Source: Adiantum capillus-veneris (Eukaryota; Streptophyta; Polypodiopsida; Polypodiales; Pteridaceae). From it: a DNA stretch of 64,000 nt. How positions within the stretch are numbered: position 1 is the first letter of the stretch; every line of letters begins with the position of its first letter. Location: positions 148,567,640 through 148,631,639 of the forward strand of contig CM043955.1 of NCBI GenBank assembly GCA_014529385.2, in the 5' to 3' direction. Shown here in pieces: positions 11,880 through 22,502 of the stretch. Below the pieces are notes generated by a model. That model did no database searches and was not told the origin of the DNA. It was given only the letters and a program-made list of their open reading frames with translations. A program made the position numbers and the translations under genes.

Positions 11880-12620
11880 ACATCTTCACGGAATACATCA
11901 ACATAATCTTTCAACCAGTCAGGGTGAAAGTTTGAGTCTAATTTTTCCACCTTATTGAGCTTAACCGTATAGATCTATTGACCCTTCCTAAGACCCTTCA
12001 AAAGTCTACTAGCCCTTACTAAGTGAGCTGTAGGTTTGCCATTTTTCCCTTTTCATTTCCAAGGTCATCACTAAAGGTGAAATTCCCTTGTGCACAATGA
12101 ATGTGAGCTTGGTTCTTTTTCAACCAATCCATTCCCAATATTCCATCGTAGAGTCCTAGAGGTAAAGTATGAAATTGTGGGGAAGTAGAGTATCCCCCTA
12201 GTTCAAAGTATACAGGACCTGTTGTATACTGAGTTAGGACCTCCTTCCCGTTTGCTAACTCTACAACTAATCACTTTGCAGGGTATTGGTTTAGTTCAAC
12301 TTCTTCATGCACTAAGGAGAAAGAAAAGAGTGTGTGCTTTCACAGTCTATTAAAAATTCAACTTTTTCACCTTGGCAAGATCCTAGTGCTTGGATAACTG
12401 CATATTGCTGGCGAGCACCAGGATTGTCGATGGCAACATGCAACACTGCTCTTTTATCTGCTTCATCTCCTATAGTTGGTTGTCCTATCGCAGCATTGAC
12501 GATGCACATAATCATAAAATCAACAATTATCAAAACTTGGCAGAAGGTTGCTTTGCAAGTTGCAAAATGAGGTTCATCAGTGCGATTTCCGCAGTAGAGT
12601 CTCCTTATGTGTATCCTTCT
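11880..12620 (-). pseudogene. Ty3/gypsy remnant: gag knuckle, protease and start of RT
   Basis: On the minus strand a C2HC knuckle (YCGNRTDEPHFATC, about 12600-12555) precedes a protease first half (VEFLIDCESTHSFL, about 12350-12315; DCES in place of DSGS). The conserved second half follows (YDGILGMDWLKKNQAHIHC, about 12155-12095), and then the start of the RT linker (DWLKDYVDVF) near 11920. The family pattern with ILGMDWL is typical of chromovirus-type gypsy elements. Stops interrupt it and RT proper is missing, so this is a fragment. Confidence 0.7.
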
Positions 12621-13575
12621 TGTGTGTGTCTAGGGCCTAGGGGCTAGGATCTTATATAGGCCCCCACAAGTTCATCAAGCTCACACAAATTTCCTAGTTG
12701 CTAACGTGATTTGGGGGAATGGGGAGTGTATCCATACTCCCTCACACTTGTCCTCTAGGCCATACTCACCTCACCCTACCATGCTCTCCACACTTGGATA
12801 AGTGGAAAGTGCCATGCTTGATCAACTTTCTACTCTCTCTCACACTCTCCTAGACCTACTTCTAGCGCTCCCCTAGGTCTAATTGGGAGTGGAATAGTGT
12901 CTAGAGAGCCCATACCACCTCCCCCATGCTTGCCACACCTCACCAAGGTTACCTAATGGACTGACACACCTCTCCACACCTCCACCTGACACTTGGCAAG
13001 TGACTACCCATGCACCTCACACTTATGGGCATACATGGCATACATGGGCATGTCCCCATACTCTCATGAATGCACATGCACCCATACCTATACATCCATA
13101 ACTTAGGGATTAATTTAAATAGTCTAACTTAAGCTTGAAATAAATTTGAATAGTCTAGAATAAATTATATCAACCTAGACACATCAGAATTTCATTTTGA
13201 AAAACGCTAAAGCAAGACGGACTCTCAAGTGACTCCTCTATGCACTAGACAAGACTACCTGCCATAAATAGCAATTCTCAAAGGCGGTCCCTATTTACTA
13301 GGAAACTTCGGACGGGGTATAATTTGACGAGCCGGTTGCCCCTAGCTAGGTGTAAGATCCCAAAAACTTACTTTTTTGGAAATTTTTTCCAAAAGAAACT
13401 TACATCATTCTTGACAATTAGACGACATCAGAATAGAAAAACTACCAAAAATAGTAACTTTTTAGCTAGCAATATGCCTTATCAAGATGTTACATAAGAA
13501 CTCCCTCTATCAGGGTAGCAGAGACCTTACAAGAGCAATGACAAAAAATCAAATTGCAGAGCCATGTATGGGTGT
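12621..13575. other. Non-coding DNA, with a possible short LTR at 13343-13530
   Basis: No credible gene. The segment 13343-13530 starts with tgtaagatccc and ends with gagaccttaca, so it has TG/CA ends with a short inverted terminal match like many plant LTRs. It lies on the 5' side of the minus-strand gypsy remnant at 11880-12620, where that element's 5' LTR would be expected. No second copy was seen. Confidence 0.25.
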
Positions 13576-13579
13576 ATGC

Positions 13580-13580
13580 T

Positions 13581-13618
<38 letters not shown>

Positions 13619-13630
13619 TGTTTGTTTGTG
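13580..13630. repeat. (TG)n microsatellite
   Basis: About 18-20 TG dinucleotides with interruptions toward the right (tttgtgtttgttt). Confidence 0.95.
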
Positions 13631-14277
13631 GAAACATAGATTTATATTTGGTTATGCACCCACTATTAAGCATTGATGACGTTAGTGGAGATGGCATAGT
13701 ATCAAGTCAGTACTATGCATAATGGAGTTAATGGTTATACAATCTTGTTGTTAACTACCATGACCTTGTATCTACATGCTTTTTTATGGGTGAACACGGG
13801 CTTTTTGGATTTTCCTAGGTATATTTTATATTTGTACTAGTAGACATGATGATTTCATAGTGTGAAATTATCACCGGATAAATATCTCCTACCTTTGGTG
13901 GTGCGTATGCATTTCTTCTTATAGTACATATGTTTTTATAGAATCCTAGTCATAATAATTTGGATCCTGATAAGAGATATATCAATACAAGCTTCTATAA
14001 ACAATTATTTCCTCCTTATGCATTGGTGTTTGTAGCCCAACACAGGCTCTCTAAACCTGACTGCATTTAGTATTGTCTCGTTTGATATCTCAAGTGTCGT
14101 AGGTGTGCTTGTTGCAAATCAGAAGTGTGGTGCTGATGGAGATGAAGAGAGAGAAACATACACGCATGCATGTGCATACCCCTTGAGAGGGAGGGTGTTA
14201 TGCAGAGAAGGAGAGATGGAGAGTGAGAGCAAAGATGGAGATGAAAAACAGCAACACGAGACAGAGGCAAAGGCTAC
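13631..14277. other. No gene recognised
   Basis: AT-rich sequence with short open frames only. The 67- to 78-codon frames near 14067-14341 are low in complexity and resemble no family. I see no element boundary here. Confidence 0.5.
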
Positions 14278-14565
14278 TCCCCCATGCGGAAGCACAAATA
14301 AAAGAGAGTCTATGCTCCCATCTAAGACCTATTTATATTGATGAGAGAAGAGATACATAAATAGAGAGTGTCTCTTCTAAACTTAGAGAGGTCTCTTACA
14401 ATTTTCTCCTAAAATAACTAAATCCCCCACATGGAAGCATAAATAAAAGAGACCCTATGCTCCCATCTGAGACCTGTTTATATTGATGAAAGAAGAGCTA
14501 CATAAATAGAGAGTGTCTCCTTTAAGCTTAGAGAGGTCTCTTATAGTTTGCTCCTAAGATAACTA
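14278..14565. repeat. Tandem duplication, two units of about 143 bp
   Basis: The units at about 14278-14421 and 14422-14565 share landmarks in the same order: cccccat, gcataaataaaagaga or its variant, tatgctcccatct, tttatattgatga, and cttagagaggtctctta. They differ at roughly one base in ten. It is non-coding and could be part of an LTR or an old replication-slippage duplication. Confidence 0.85.
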
Positions 14566-15320
14566 AAAATCCTTATCTAGTGATGCATCTCATGTAGGCC
14601 ATCAGATCTTTGTGATGATCCAATGGTGGAGGATGTTGCCTCCCTCAACCTTAGACCTTGTCCTACATATCATAACATAGAGAGAAGCATCATTTCACTA
14701 GATACAACATACTCCCATGTTGAAGAGAAACTATCCTCAATTGCATGATAGATATTAGTCTATAATAGACAAAAGATACTTTAAAGTAGTCAAGTCTTGG
14801 AATAAGCATCATGCTTTCATTCCTTAACACCTACTATAACATTACTATAAAATATTAGCATTATTATATCCAATCATCAATCACATATGGCCACTAGCTA
14901 GTAGCATCTTGCCCACATTCAGCTGTCTTGACTTGCTTCACCGCAAAAACACGATACTTATAATCTAATTGTTCAAATTTATTGTTTACATCTAGCATTC
15001 CATCCATGACCCTGTTACCACCAAGCGACTACCTTTTATGTAGCCATGGGCCAAGCTTGTCGAACCCGCTAGTAGTGTGGCCGGGATTGTTGGTCAGGTA
15101 GGAATGGTTAAGAGTGATCGCCGATCAGAGACGCACTCTAAAACTGGAGCCTATAATGTTTGGGTAAGATTGGCTAAGTGTGGGCGTCCAAATGTGAACG
15201 GGCAAGCCCATATAAAAGTCAATTTAAACCTAAAATACCTCATTCTCTCATTTGTGCAATGCAAGAAGAGTGCTCTTGCTCCATCTCCTTCTCCTTCTCC
15301 TTTGTGTACTAGTGTGTGTG
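14566..15320. other. No gene recognised
   Basis: AT-rich non-coding DNA without a frame that resembles a known family. It ends at the microsatellite that forms the tail of the neighbouring LINE. Confidence 0.5.
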
Positions 15321-15325
15321 TGTGC

Positions 15326-15328
<3 letters not shown>

Positions 15329-15407
<79 letters not shown>

Positions 15408-15428
15408 TAGATAGATAGATAGATAGTT
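15329..15428. repeat. (GA)n(GATA)n array, probable 3' tail of the LINE
   Basis: About 36 GA units are followed by six or seven GATA units, ending about 55 bases left of the LINE stop codon at 15480. On the LINE strand this reads (TATC)n(TC)n just after the 3' untranslated region. Several LINE clades end in short tandem repeats rather than poly(A), so the array may mark the element's 3' end. Confidence 0.7.
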
Positions 15429-15479
15429 CTATTATCGTCCTGGGAGGTCAAATATGACCTATGGGACCAAATGAACATG

Positions 15480-18173
15480 TCACGTGGTGTGAGTGGAGTT
15501 CATAAGTGACTCTCGATGCTCAAAAATGGCTGAAATGAGCATCGCAATAGAGAGTCCACATCGTGGTTGGGAGAGGAAGGTATGTAGGGAGAGCTCATGG
15601 CTGAATATATGGGGAAAAGAGGACCTAATGTGGTCAAAAGCTGAGCACTCAAGTAGTGTGTGGTACTCACTCTCTCGCACTTGACGAGGGCATAAGGTGC
15701 AAAGTCGATGACACTCCTCGCCAGTGCCCCAACGTCCTGTCTCACAGCGTAGAGAATGGGAGCTAAGACGAATGGAGGCAATGGTGCGGATCGCACTCAA
15801 CGGGATGGGCTCAAGGATGTAGGAATGGGTTCGGTTACCTCGTTCCGAGAAGAAGAGAGATTTGTAGTTTGGGGCAACGTGTGTGGTGTAATGGCTGAAG
15901 CGAAAACCTCCAGATTTCTCCCAAGCCATGATACATTGGCGTTGTAAGAAGGCCTCATTAACTTGGGAGTCGATCGACGCATCCTTGACCAAGTGACATG
16001 CATCCCATCTTCCAAACCATTTCTTGATATCAAGCATCCACCCCGAACTTAGTATTTTGCTCTTGCATGTCTTTTGAACCTTTTGACTTGCTTCATATGC
16101 GATTCTAGGAAGTCGATGCAAAGGGCTACGTTGTGTCTTACGCATGTACTCCACAACCCTTTCCATGCCCAAGACCTCAATGGGAAGCGATCCGGACTCA
16201 AGAAGTAAGAGCATGTAGGGTGTTTGTGTCTTGACTTGGAGAAAGTTGGTGAGAAAACGCTTTTGGACATTCTCAAACTCTTTCCAAGTAGACTTCCCGA
16301 TGCTTCCACCCCACACCTCCACTCCATAAAGAAGCACCGGTGTCACCAATGTGTCAAAGAGGTACTTTTTGAGAGCCCAACACTTGATCTCTCCTACATT
16401 GCACATGTTCTCAAATGCATAATAAGCCCTCTTTCCGGCTTCCAAGCGACGCATTGCACAATCCTTCCATTTATGATTGGATGGAACCTCAAGGCCAAGG
16501 TACTTGAAGTGATCTACCACTTCAAGTTTCTCATTGTTGTATACAATGCATGGATTTTCGTCATTGAGGGTCTTTACAAGCATAACCTTGGTTTTGGATC
16601 CATTCACGATCAGCCCGCTATGTAGGCAAAAGCGTTCCAAGACACTCATAAGCTTTTGTGCATCTTCTAAGGTATGTGCCAAGAGCACTACATCATCGGC
16701 ATAAAGCAAAAGCATGATCACCGCATTTCCAATCTTAACCTCTTCTATGCCTTCTTGCTGCATAAAATCAAGAACCATGTATTCCAATTCATCAATGAGT
16801 AGCCCAAAGAGGGTTGGGGAAAGTGGGCATCCTTGTTTGACACCAATAGTGCTTGCAAAAAATTCTGAAATTCCATCTCCCATACGTAATCGACATATCA
16901 CTTTTTGGTAGAAGCGAAAGACTGCATGCATAAATTCTCTCGGCACTTGAAGGCTTTGCATACGTCTCCAAAGATTTCCTCGCGGTACCATGTCAAAAGC
17001 TTTCTTGAAATCCACAAAGCAACAATACAACTTTTTTCCTTTCAATCGAGACGCTTCCATAAGAACTCGAAGAGTGACAAGGTGATCAATAGTGCTATGA
17101 TGCTTTCGAAAACTTGCTTGGCCAAGCGCACATTTGCCATTCTTTTCAGCCCATTCACTTATCTTCATCTCCATGATACATCCAAATAACTTTGCCATCA
17201 AAGAACCAACCATTATAGTGCGATAGTTGTTCACATTGTTTACATCTCCTCCTTTGTGCAAAGGTTTGATCCAATTTGCACTCCAATCATGAGGCATGCC
17301 ATACTGAAGTGCAAGGTTAAACATATCGCATATCCAATATCGTGTTTTCTTGCTTGTCCATTTAATCATTTCAGCCTTGACACCTTGAAGGTCACCTGCC
17401 TTGCGAGTAGCAAGTTTCTCAAGCGCGCGGCATACATCTTCAATGGTAAAGAAGGGAGACATAAATGGAAGGGAGCTACAACCCTCCATCTTATCAACAT
17501 TGGGTTGCTCATAGAGGTTCTTACAATGCATATACATATCCTCAAGAGTCAAGTCACCAAAGCTCTCAACGCGCTTGCCTTTTAGATTTTGCCAAAACTT
17601 GCCACATGCATGTGCTTTCTCTTGTGCTAAAAGAAGTTGTTTTTCGACTTCCCACCTTCTCCTCTTCTTTTGAACAAGTGCTTTGTATGTGTGTGAACAT
17701 TCCAAGTAAACTTCCTTGTCTTTGATTGCATCCAATCTTAGCAAGTGTTTTCGGGCTTGACTACATTCCATGTCAAACCATTTCTTCTTGGTGGTACCCT
17801 TCTTAGACCTTTTGCAAGACATGTGTTTCGCCGAAAAGCATTCCTTCGCACAAGAGAAAATTACTTCTTTGAAAACTTTCCACTTGCATTCTAATGTTGG
17901 GCTCCCTTGATGCTCTATCATGCTTAACATTTGGTCCACCATATCAGCATATATAAGTGCTCGTTTGAAGTCTAGACGTAGGTACAAATGATTCACATCA
18001 TGATTGGAGGCTACATGCTCGGGCCGTTTACCACACTTGAGGTCAATACATAACATCCTATGATCCGATTCCGGATTCCATTCACCAAGTGTAAAGCTTT
18101 GTATGCATTCTTGGAGCCATATGTGGCTCGCACACAGTGTTGGGCAAGTCCGTTGCTTCGATACGTGCGGCAA
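15480..18173 (-). CDS. LINE ORF2 protein: endonuclease end, reverse transcriptase, C-terminal zinc knuckle
   Basis: 897 codons without a stop. Residues 1-45 match the end of an apurinic-type endonuclease (GEWNPESDHRML, with the catalytic SDH). The RT spans roughly 250-560. It shows a fingers block (ANWIKPLHKGGDVNNVNNYR), a GQASFRKHHSTID block, motif A (FVDFKKAFDMV) with the first catalytic aspartate, VKQGCPLSPTLF, and motif C YADD. The C-terminal region ends with a CxxC...HxxxxC knuckle (CTLCPRQ...HTLLEC) typical of LINE proteins. The frame begins with a TTG codon and has no natural ATG, because the endonuclease is cut off. The product would nick target DNA poorly or not at all but could retain RT activity. 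A long stop-free frame suggests recent insertion. Confidence 0.88.
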   Translation of the reverse strand: MPHVSKQRTCPTLCASHIWLQECIQSFTLGEWNPESDHRMLCIDLKCGKRPEHVASNHDVNHLYLRLDFKRALIYADMVDQMLSMIEHQGSPTLECKWKVFKEVIFSCAKECFSAKHMSCKRSKKGTTKKKWFDMECSQARKHLLRLDAIKDKEVYLECSHTYKALVQKKRRRWEVEKQLLLAQEKAHACGKFWQNLKGKRVESFGDLTLEDMYMHCKNLYEQPNVDKMEGCSSLPFMSPFFTIEDVCRALEKLATRKAGDLQGVKAEMIKWTSKKTRYWICDMFNLALQYGMPHDWSANWIKPLHKGGDVNNVNNYRTIMVGSLMAKLFGCIMEMKISEWAEKNGKCALGQASFRKHHSTIDHLVTLRVLMEASRLKGKKLYCCFVDFKKAFDMVPRGNLWRRMQSLQVPREFMHAVFRFYQKVICRLRMGDGISEFFASTIGVKQGCPLSPTLFGLLIDELEYMVLDFMQQEGIEEVKIGNAVIMLLLYADDVVLLAHTLEDAQKLMSVLERFCLHSGLIVNGSKTKVMLVKTLNDENPCIVYNNEKLEVVDHFKYLGLEVPSNHKWKDCAMRRLEAGKRAYYAFENMCNVGEIKCWALKKYLFDTLVTPVLLYGVEVWGGSIGKSTWKEFENVQKRFLTNFLQVKTQTPYMLLLLESGSLPIEVLGMERVVEYMRKTQRSPLHRLPRIAYEASQKVQKTCKSKILSSGWMLDIKKWFGRWDACHLVKDASIDSQVNEAFLQRQCIMAWEKSGGFRFSHYTTHVAPNYKSLFFSERGNRTHSYILEPIPLSAIRTIASIRLSSHSLRCETGRWGTGEECHRLCTLCPRQVRESEYHTLLECSAFDHIRSSFPHIFSHELSLHTFLSQPRCGLSIAMLISAIFEHRESLMNSTHTT

Positions 18174-18186
18174 AAGCCCACATTTT

Positions 18187-18208
18187 TTGTGCCGTTGCCA
18201 GGGAATCG
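18187..18208 (+). promoter_or_regulatory. Possible tRNA primer-binding site of a lost gypsy element
   Basis: The plus strand here contains tgtgccgttgccaggga. It is close to the primer-binding sequence TGGCGCCGTTGCCGGGGA, recurrent in plant Athila/Tat-type elements. No LTR is identified to its left because LINE sequence begins there. It may be a coincidence or the trace of an element invaded by the LINE. Confidence 0.3.
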
Positions 18209-18324
18209 CCCTGCACTAAGCTCAAGAGGCACTCTATGCTTCTTCTATGAGTGTTTGTGTTAGGAAGGAAGAGAAAGAAGAAGAAGTTATTTTTTGCAAT
18301 TTTTAATTTCCTGTATAATCTCTA

Positions 18325-18535
18325 CTTTCTGCCAATGTCTGCTTTTACACAGTTTTTTTTTTAATTTGCACAGTTAGTAGTTAGTGTGTTAGTAGTGAAT
18401 GAGTGTTTTCTGCCAATGTCTGCTTGCACACAGTCTTTACATAGTTAGTGAATAGCTTGTTTTCTGCCAATGTCTTCTTTTACACAGTTTTTTATTTGCA
18501 CAGTTAGTAGTTAGTGTGTTAGGTAGTGAATGAGT
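18325..18535. repeat. Imperfect tandem repeat around tctgccaatgtct
   Basis: Three units begin with tttctgccaatgtct (about 18327, 18408, 18461). Two of them continue with tttgcacagttagtagttag and a following gtgtgttag; the middle unit is shorter. It is non-coding and may belong to a leader or LTR region together with the PBS-like site at 18187. Confidence 0.75.
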
Positions 18536-18861
18536 AAGCAGTTAGCAGAGTAGCTAGCTGTAGAGATAAGGTTAGGTTAGTTAGGAGAGTAGGTAAAGGA
18601 GTAGGTTAGCCCTTGTAAACACAATACAATCTTAGTCTTCTTTTCCAATCTTTATCCCTCCCAACCCCCAAACCCCCCGCGGCCCCCCTCCCACGAAAGT
18701 TTTTCACGCTAAAATGTAATGTTTTTCAATAAGTAAAAAACGAAAATAATTTAAGCATGAGGCGTGAGTGTGCTCTATGAAAATTTTGGATTGGGATGGT
18801 GATCATTTTTCCCTAAGCCGAAGCCCAGCCCCAAGCCTCAGTCCTCAGTCTTATGATATAT
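18536..18861. other. Non-coding, includes a C-rich stretch
   Basis: No open frame of interest. At 18655-18695 the plus strand is strongly C-rich (ccctcccaacccccaaacccc and onward), which makes the minus strand purine-rich. That could be an old polypurine tract, but no adjacent LTR is recognised. Confidence 0.4.
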
Positions 18862-19151
18862 ACTAGATTCACTCTTACATATATATACCCTACCCCCACA
18901 AGAAGGAATGAGGGAATGTGGGACAAGTTCCTCAAGTCCTCCACCATCCCCTTCACACTCACCCTTTGGACTTACTAATTCTAGTTCTCTCCCCACCTAG
19001 GAAAAGACTAGACTCACTCTTACATATATATACCCTACCCCGACAAGAAGGAATGAGGGAATATGGGACAAGTTCCTCAAGTCCTCCACCATCCCCTTCA
19101 CACTCACCCTTTGGACTTACTAATTCTAGTTCTCTCCCCACCTAGGAAAAG
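18862..19151. repeat. Tandem duplication, two units of 145 bp
   Basis: The units 18862-19006 and 19007-19151 both start with actaga(t/c)tcactc and run through ccttcacactcaccc to the end ccccacctaggaaaag. A third start (actag) follows at 19152. The copies differ at only a few positions, so the duplication is recent. The units encode nothing recognisable. Confidence 0.9.
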
Positions 19152-19376
19152 ACTAGTTTTAAGATTTCGAGGACTATACGTAACCAAATCGGGGAGTGTA
19201 AAGCACGAAACGTCCCTCTAGACAAGACGCTTGTTTTGAGCTATCGCACGTTGTATTTTGTGACTTGATTTTAAAAAGGGACCAAAAATACCAAAAACTT
19301 GGGTTGTAAACACCTAAAAAACTAGGTGAGCGGTCTTCACGGGCATTCACCAACACCTCTAGAGTGTTGAGGTCAC

Positions 19377-21608
19377 ATGCACCTACACTCTGGTTGTGTG
19401 CTAGAGGAAAATCACACCAAGAGTGTCTCCGTTTATGCGGGCACTCATTATTCCTCTACCTTAGACTCAAGGCCCTCAACGGGAACCCAAGGTAGTACCA
19501 CTCACGATCTGCATATAGCGTCTAGTGACTCTTCCTCTGACTACGACGTCATGGAGGGTTACCCAATGCCTAATCCTGATAGCTCAAGCCAAGACATGCA
19601 TGCCATGGGCCCACGGTCTGAGCTGAGCGTGCTTAGCCGCTTGAAGGAAACATTTAGTAGAGCCACTCGCTCCAAACATGTAGCTAACGATGTAAATGAG
19701 GGGGTGGGGAAGTAAATTCTCCATTCATGACCAAGGTAGACCCTATGCCCTTAGAGAGTGTGCACGTGAATGCTCCATTTACTACACCCCCTGACTCTTC
19801 AGAGCTATTCCCCTGCGAGGTTATATTACCTGATGGTAGAAGCCTTGCCGAAGTGCAAGAGGTTGAGTGATATATCATTGCGGCTAGGGAAAAAGAAATC
19901 GAGAGCTTACGCAAGGCAGAGCAACAAAGAGAGTTAAAAATGAAAGCCCCTATGTCAATATCCTTGCTATGAGAGCAATCAAGTGCTCATGAATTAGTGA
20001 CAAAACTAAGGGTCAACCCATAGAGAGCCACATTGCATCTAGTTCAAAAGACACCCCTAGCACCTCAATCCTAGATGGAGCGTACCTATACACAGTTCAC
20101 ACCTGTCACGTGGGTTGGTTAGATGTCCTACAATCCACAACGGGTGCCACTAGTGTAGAGGATCAACAACAATGAGTTTGTGAGGTCATCCATAGGGTTA
20201 TTGAGCTAGAGAGACAAAACAAGGGGATCCACATGCCTTCAATGGTTCTCATGAGATTCTTGGATACAGGGAAGGCTAAACAACCAACCTTATTGAAAAT
20301 GGAGACTCCCTCAGTACGTCCGATGGATCCTCGATATGTTGTTTTTCCAGGAGTCTCAGTGCAATCTGAGCACACAAGTGATAGCTTTACTTTTCTGAGT
20401 CTAGCTCATCTTTCCCTTCATAACACCACGGCTACCATGCCTACCCCAATGATGGGCATGCCAAGAAACACGCCATGGACCTCATTTGTTAGTAAAGCAC
20501 CGCTACATGGTAGCTCAATGCCTCCAACAGTACCTACAAGTGTGTACCAAATGTATACACCTATAGGTCCTCGTACTCATGTAGCCCCTACCCCTCCCAT
20601 TGTTCCAACAACCTATGCTTCACAACCACAACACCCAAGCTCTTATTTCCATGGGACCATACCGGATAGCATTAGCATGTCACATCTGACATCTGTTATG
20701 CCTAGGGCCACACATATGAATTTTGGGCCCCGTACCAAACTACGAACCCAAGGGCTTCCTATGCGCCAAGCCCAATGCCAATACCTACTCCACATGTAGT
20801 CTATGGAGCATCTTCACCCACGATGCCTGCTCACTTAGGTGACTTGGCAACATTCGCTCAAGATATTGGTCGATCTATTGTTGAGAATATGCATAGCACG
20901 TCTGATAGAGAACCTAGAAGTAAGGCAGTACAAATAGCCAAGCTCACACAAAAATTTAGTGGAGACGGGGATGTGAGAAATCATATCAAAGTGTTTGAAC
21001 AAATATGCAATTATTTAGGAGAACACAATGACCTGCAGAAGAGTAATTCTTTAAGCCTAACTTTAAGTGGGAAGGCTGAGGATTGGTATAGAACCCTAAG
21101 GGTGGAAGAAAAAATGATTTACCCTACTCATAGGAGACTGTTCTTGAAAGAATACATACGAGAGGGAGTGCTTTGGGGTGTAGCCTCTCAGCTTGAGAAA
21201 TCCCAATGAGAGGAAGGAGAGTTGGTGAGAGACTTTATTAATCGCGAGTCCAAATGAGCTCTTCAATAATAATCAATTGCTTGATAGATTCATTAGGGGA
21301 TTATGACATGAGGATATCTATAATGTCCTAGTCATTAGAGGTATCACCACTTGTAATTATCCTCCAATTACATGATTCAAGGAGAAAGAGTGTCTGTTGA
21401 GCCTAAATCTTTTAGCTCGCAAGCATCGGGGCATCAGCCAATGACCCTAAAGACTATTGCTAAGGAGCCAAAGATATCTGAGATGACTTTAGCAGATCTC
21501 ACCAAGGCTATTCAAGAGAGTCTTAGAGACAATCGTGCTCCGCAAAACAATCATATGTATCCAAAAAGGGAGAAACAATGGTGCTCAGTATGCTATGGTC
21601 CGCAAAGT
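19377..21608 (+). pseudogene. gag of element II, first part
   Basis: Acidic and serine-rich N-terminal sequence (19377-19712) is followed by a decayed stretch. Next comes a proline/threonine-rich region (20233-20799). The retrotransposon capsid domain at 20775-21209 contains AKLTQKFSGDGD, LTLSGKAEDWY and FLKEYIREG, the usual order of the plant gypsy gag domain. After a broken segment (21210-21371), 21372-21608 carries a linker and the start of a knuckle (WCSVCYGPQ). That knuckle is completed by bases 47516 onward. Several stops and two frameshifts make it a pseudogene. The histidine expected in the reconstituted knuckle is not obvious. Confidence 0.75.
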
Positions 21609-22283
21609 TGTTAAGTATGGATCCTGATTTACCCCTTGTAATTTTTTGTATTAAAAACGCACATTTGTAAGACCCCCATTATGAGGAGAAGCCATCGTGC
21701 ATGAAGAAAAATTACTCACCAAAAAACAAAATCACTCGTCGGAAACCAATATTTGCACGGGGCCAGTCTCGAGCAAACCTCGAGACTCTCTTTGTAGGAA
21801 TATTATGGTAGGACAGTGGTCGGAAAGTGATCAAAAAACAGTCGGTCATATGGCCGATTTGTCCGTGGCTGGTAGTCAATAGCTGGTGGCGATAGTTGGA
21901 GTTCAATGGCCGGTGGTTGGTGGCCGAATTCAATTTCCAATGTCCAATTTCAAAGGAGGACTTGTCTTCTCAAGGGCGGCCACATATGGGCGGATTTGAG
22001 GGTCCGATTTGGACTTATCTACACAAGGGCGGCTACACATGGCTGCCTCTCATGAGAGAGGGCAACCCTTTTGGCCTATAAAAGGAGGCCATTTCTACAC
22101 ACATTTCACAGTGTGAAGTTGATGCAACAAGATGGGTGTGAGGTCGTGAGAGTGAAGCAAGGCGGGAGCTCTATTAAGGGTATAATCCCTTTGTAACCTA
22201 CTTCTTGTTTGAAGTACTAAAGCCATTGAGTGGCTGCTTTCCCGTGGATGTAGCCCACATTGGGTGAACCATGTATATCGTAT

Positions 22284-22355
<72 letters not shown>

Positions 22356-22440
22356 CTATAATCTCTCATGTGTGAAAATTTCTCTCTCCCCATTGAGTAA
22401 GCTAATCAAATATCTATTTAGCTCATCATATTTCCTAACA
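21609..22440 (+). repeat. 5' LTR of the copia element
   Basis: 832 bases, from TGTTAAGTATGG to TTTCCTAACA. It contains a CT array (about 22285-22352) that accounts for much of the length difference from the 3' LTR. A TATA-like element (ggcctataaaaggagg, about 22073-22088) and the following sequence up to the LTR end probably form the promoter and R/U5 part. Confidence 0.92.
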
Positions 22441-22456
22441 ACTGATATTAGAGCAA
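22441..22456 (+). promoter_or_regulatory. Primer-binding site of the copia element
   Basis: Directly after the LTR the sequence actgatattagagc is a degenerate form of the TGGTATCAGAGC site. That site is complementary to the 3' end of initiator methionine tRNA and is used by many plant copia elements. The related copy near 9663 keeps a better TGGTATCA. Confidence 0.75.
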
Positions 22457-22502
22457 GGTTTGCTCATAGCTAAATTATCTCAAGGAAAGGATTCCTTGAA
22501 TT

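Larger units (their letters stand above)
15405..18240 (-). mobile_element. LINE (non-LTR retrotransposon), 5'-truncated, RT frame intact
   Basis: A minus-strand LINE with a long RT frame, a roughly 55-base 3' untranslated region and a (TATC)n/(TC)n tail. The endonuclease is present only as its final segment, ending in PESDHRML, so the copy is truncated at the 5' end near 18200-18240. The LINE at 49810-59580 is much more decayed and clearly different in sequence. The clade is uncertain; the microsatellite tail would fit an RTE-like group. Confidence 0.8.

Noticed and set aside
15493-17725. Several plus-strand frames of 60-133 codons opposite the LINE
   Set aside because: They lie antisense to the intact LINE frame and resemble no family.
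18187-18208. Firm call of an Athila/Tat element start
   Set aside because: Only a primer-site-like word is present, with no LTR on its left; kept as a low-confidence site only.
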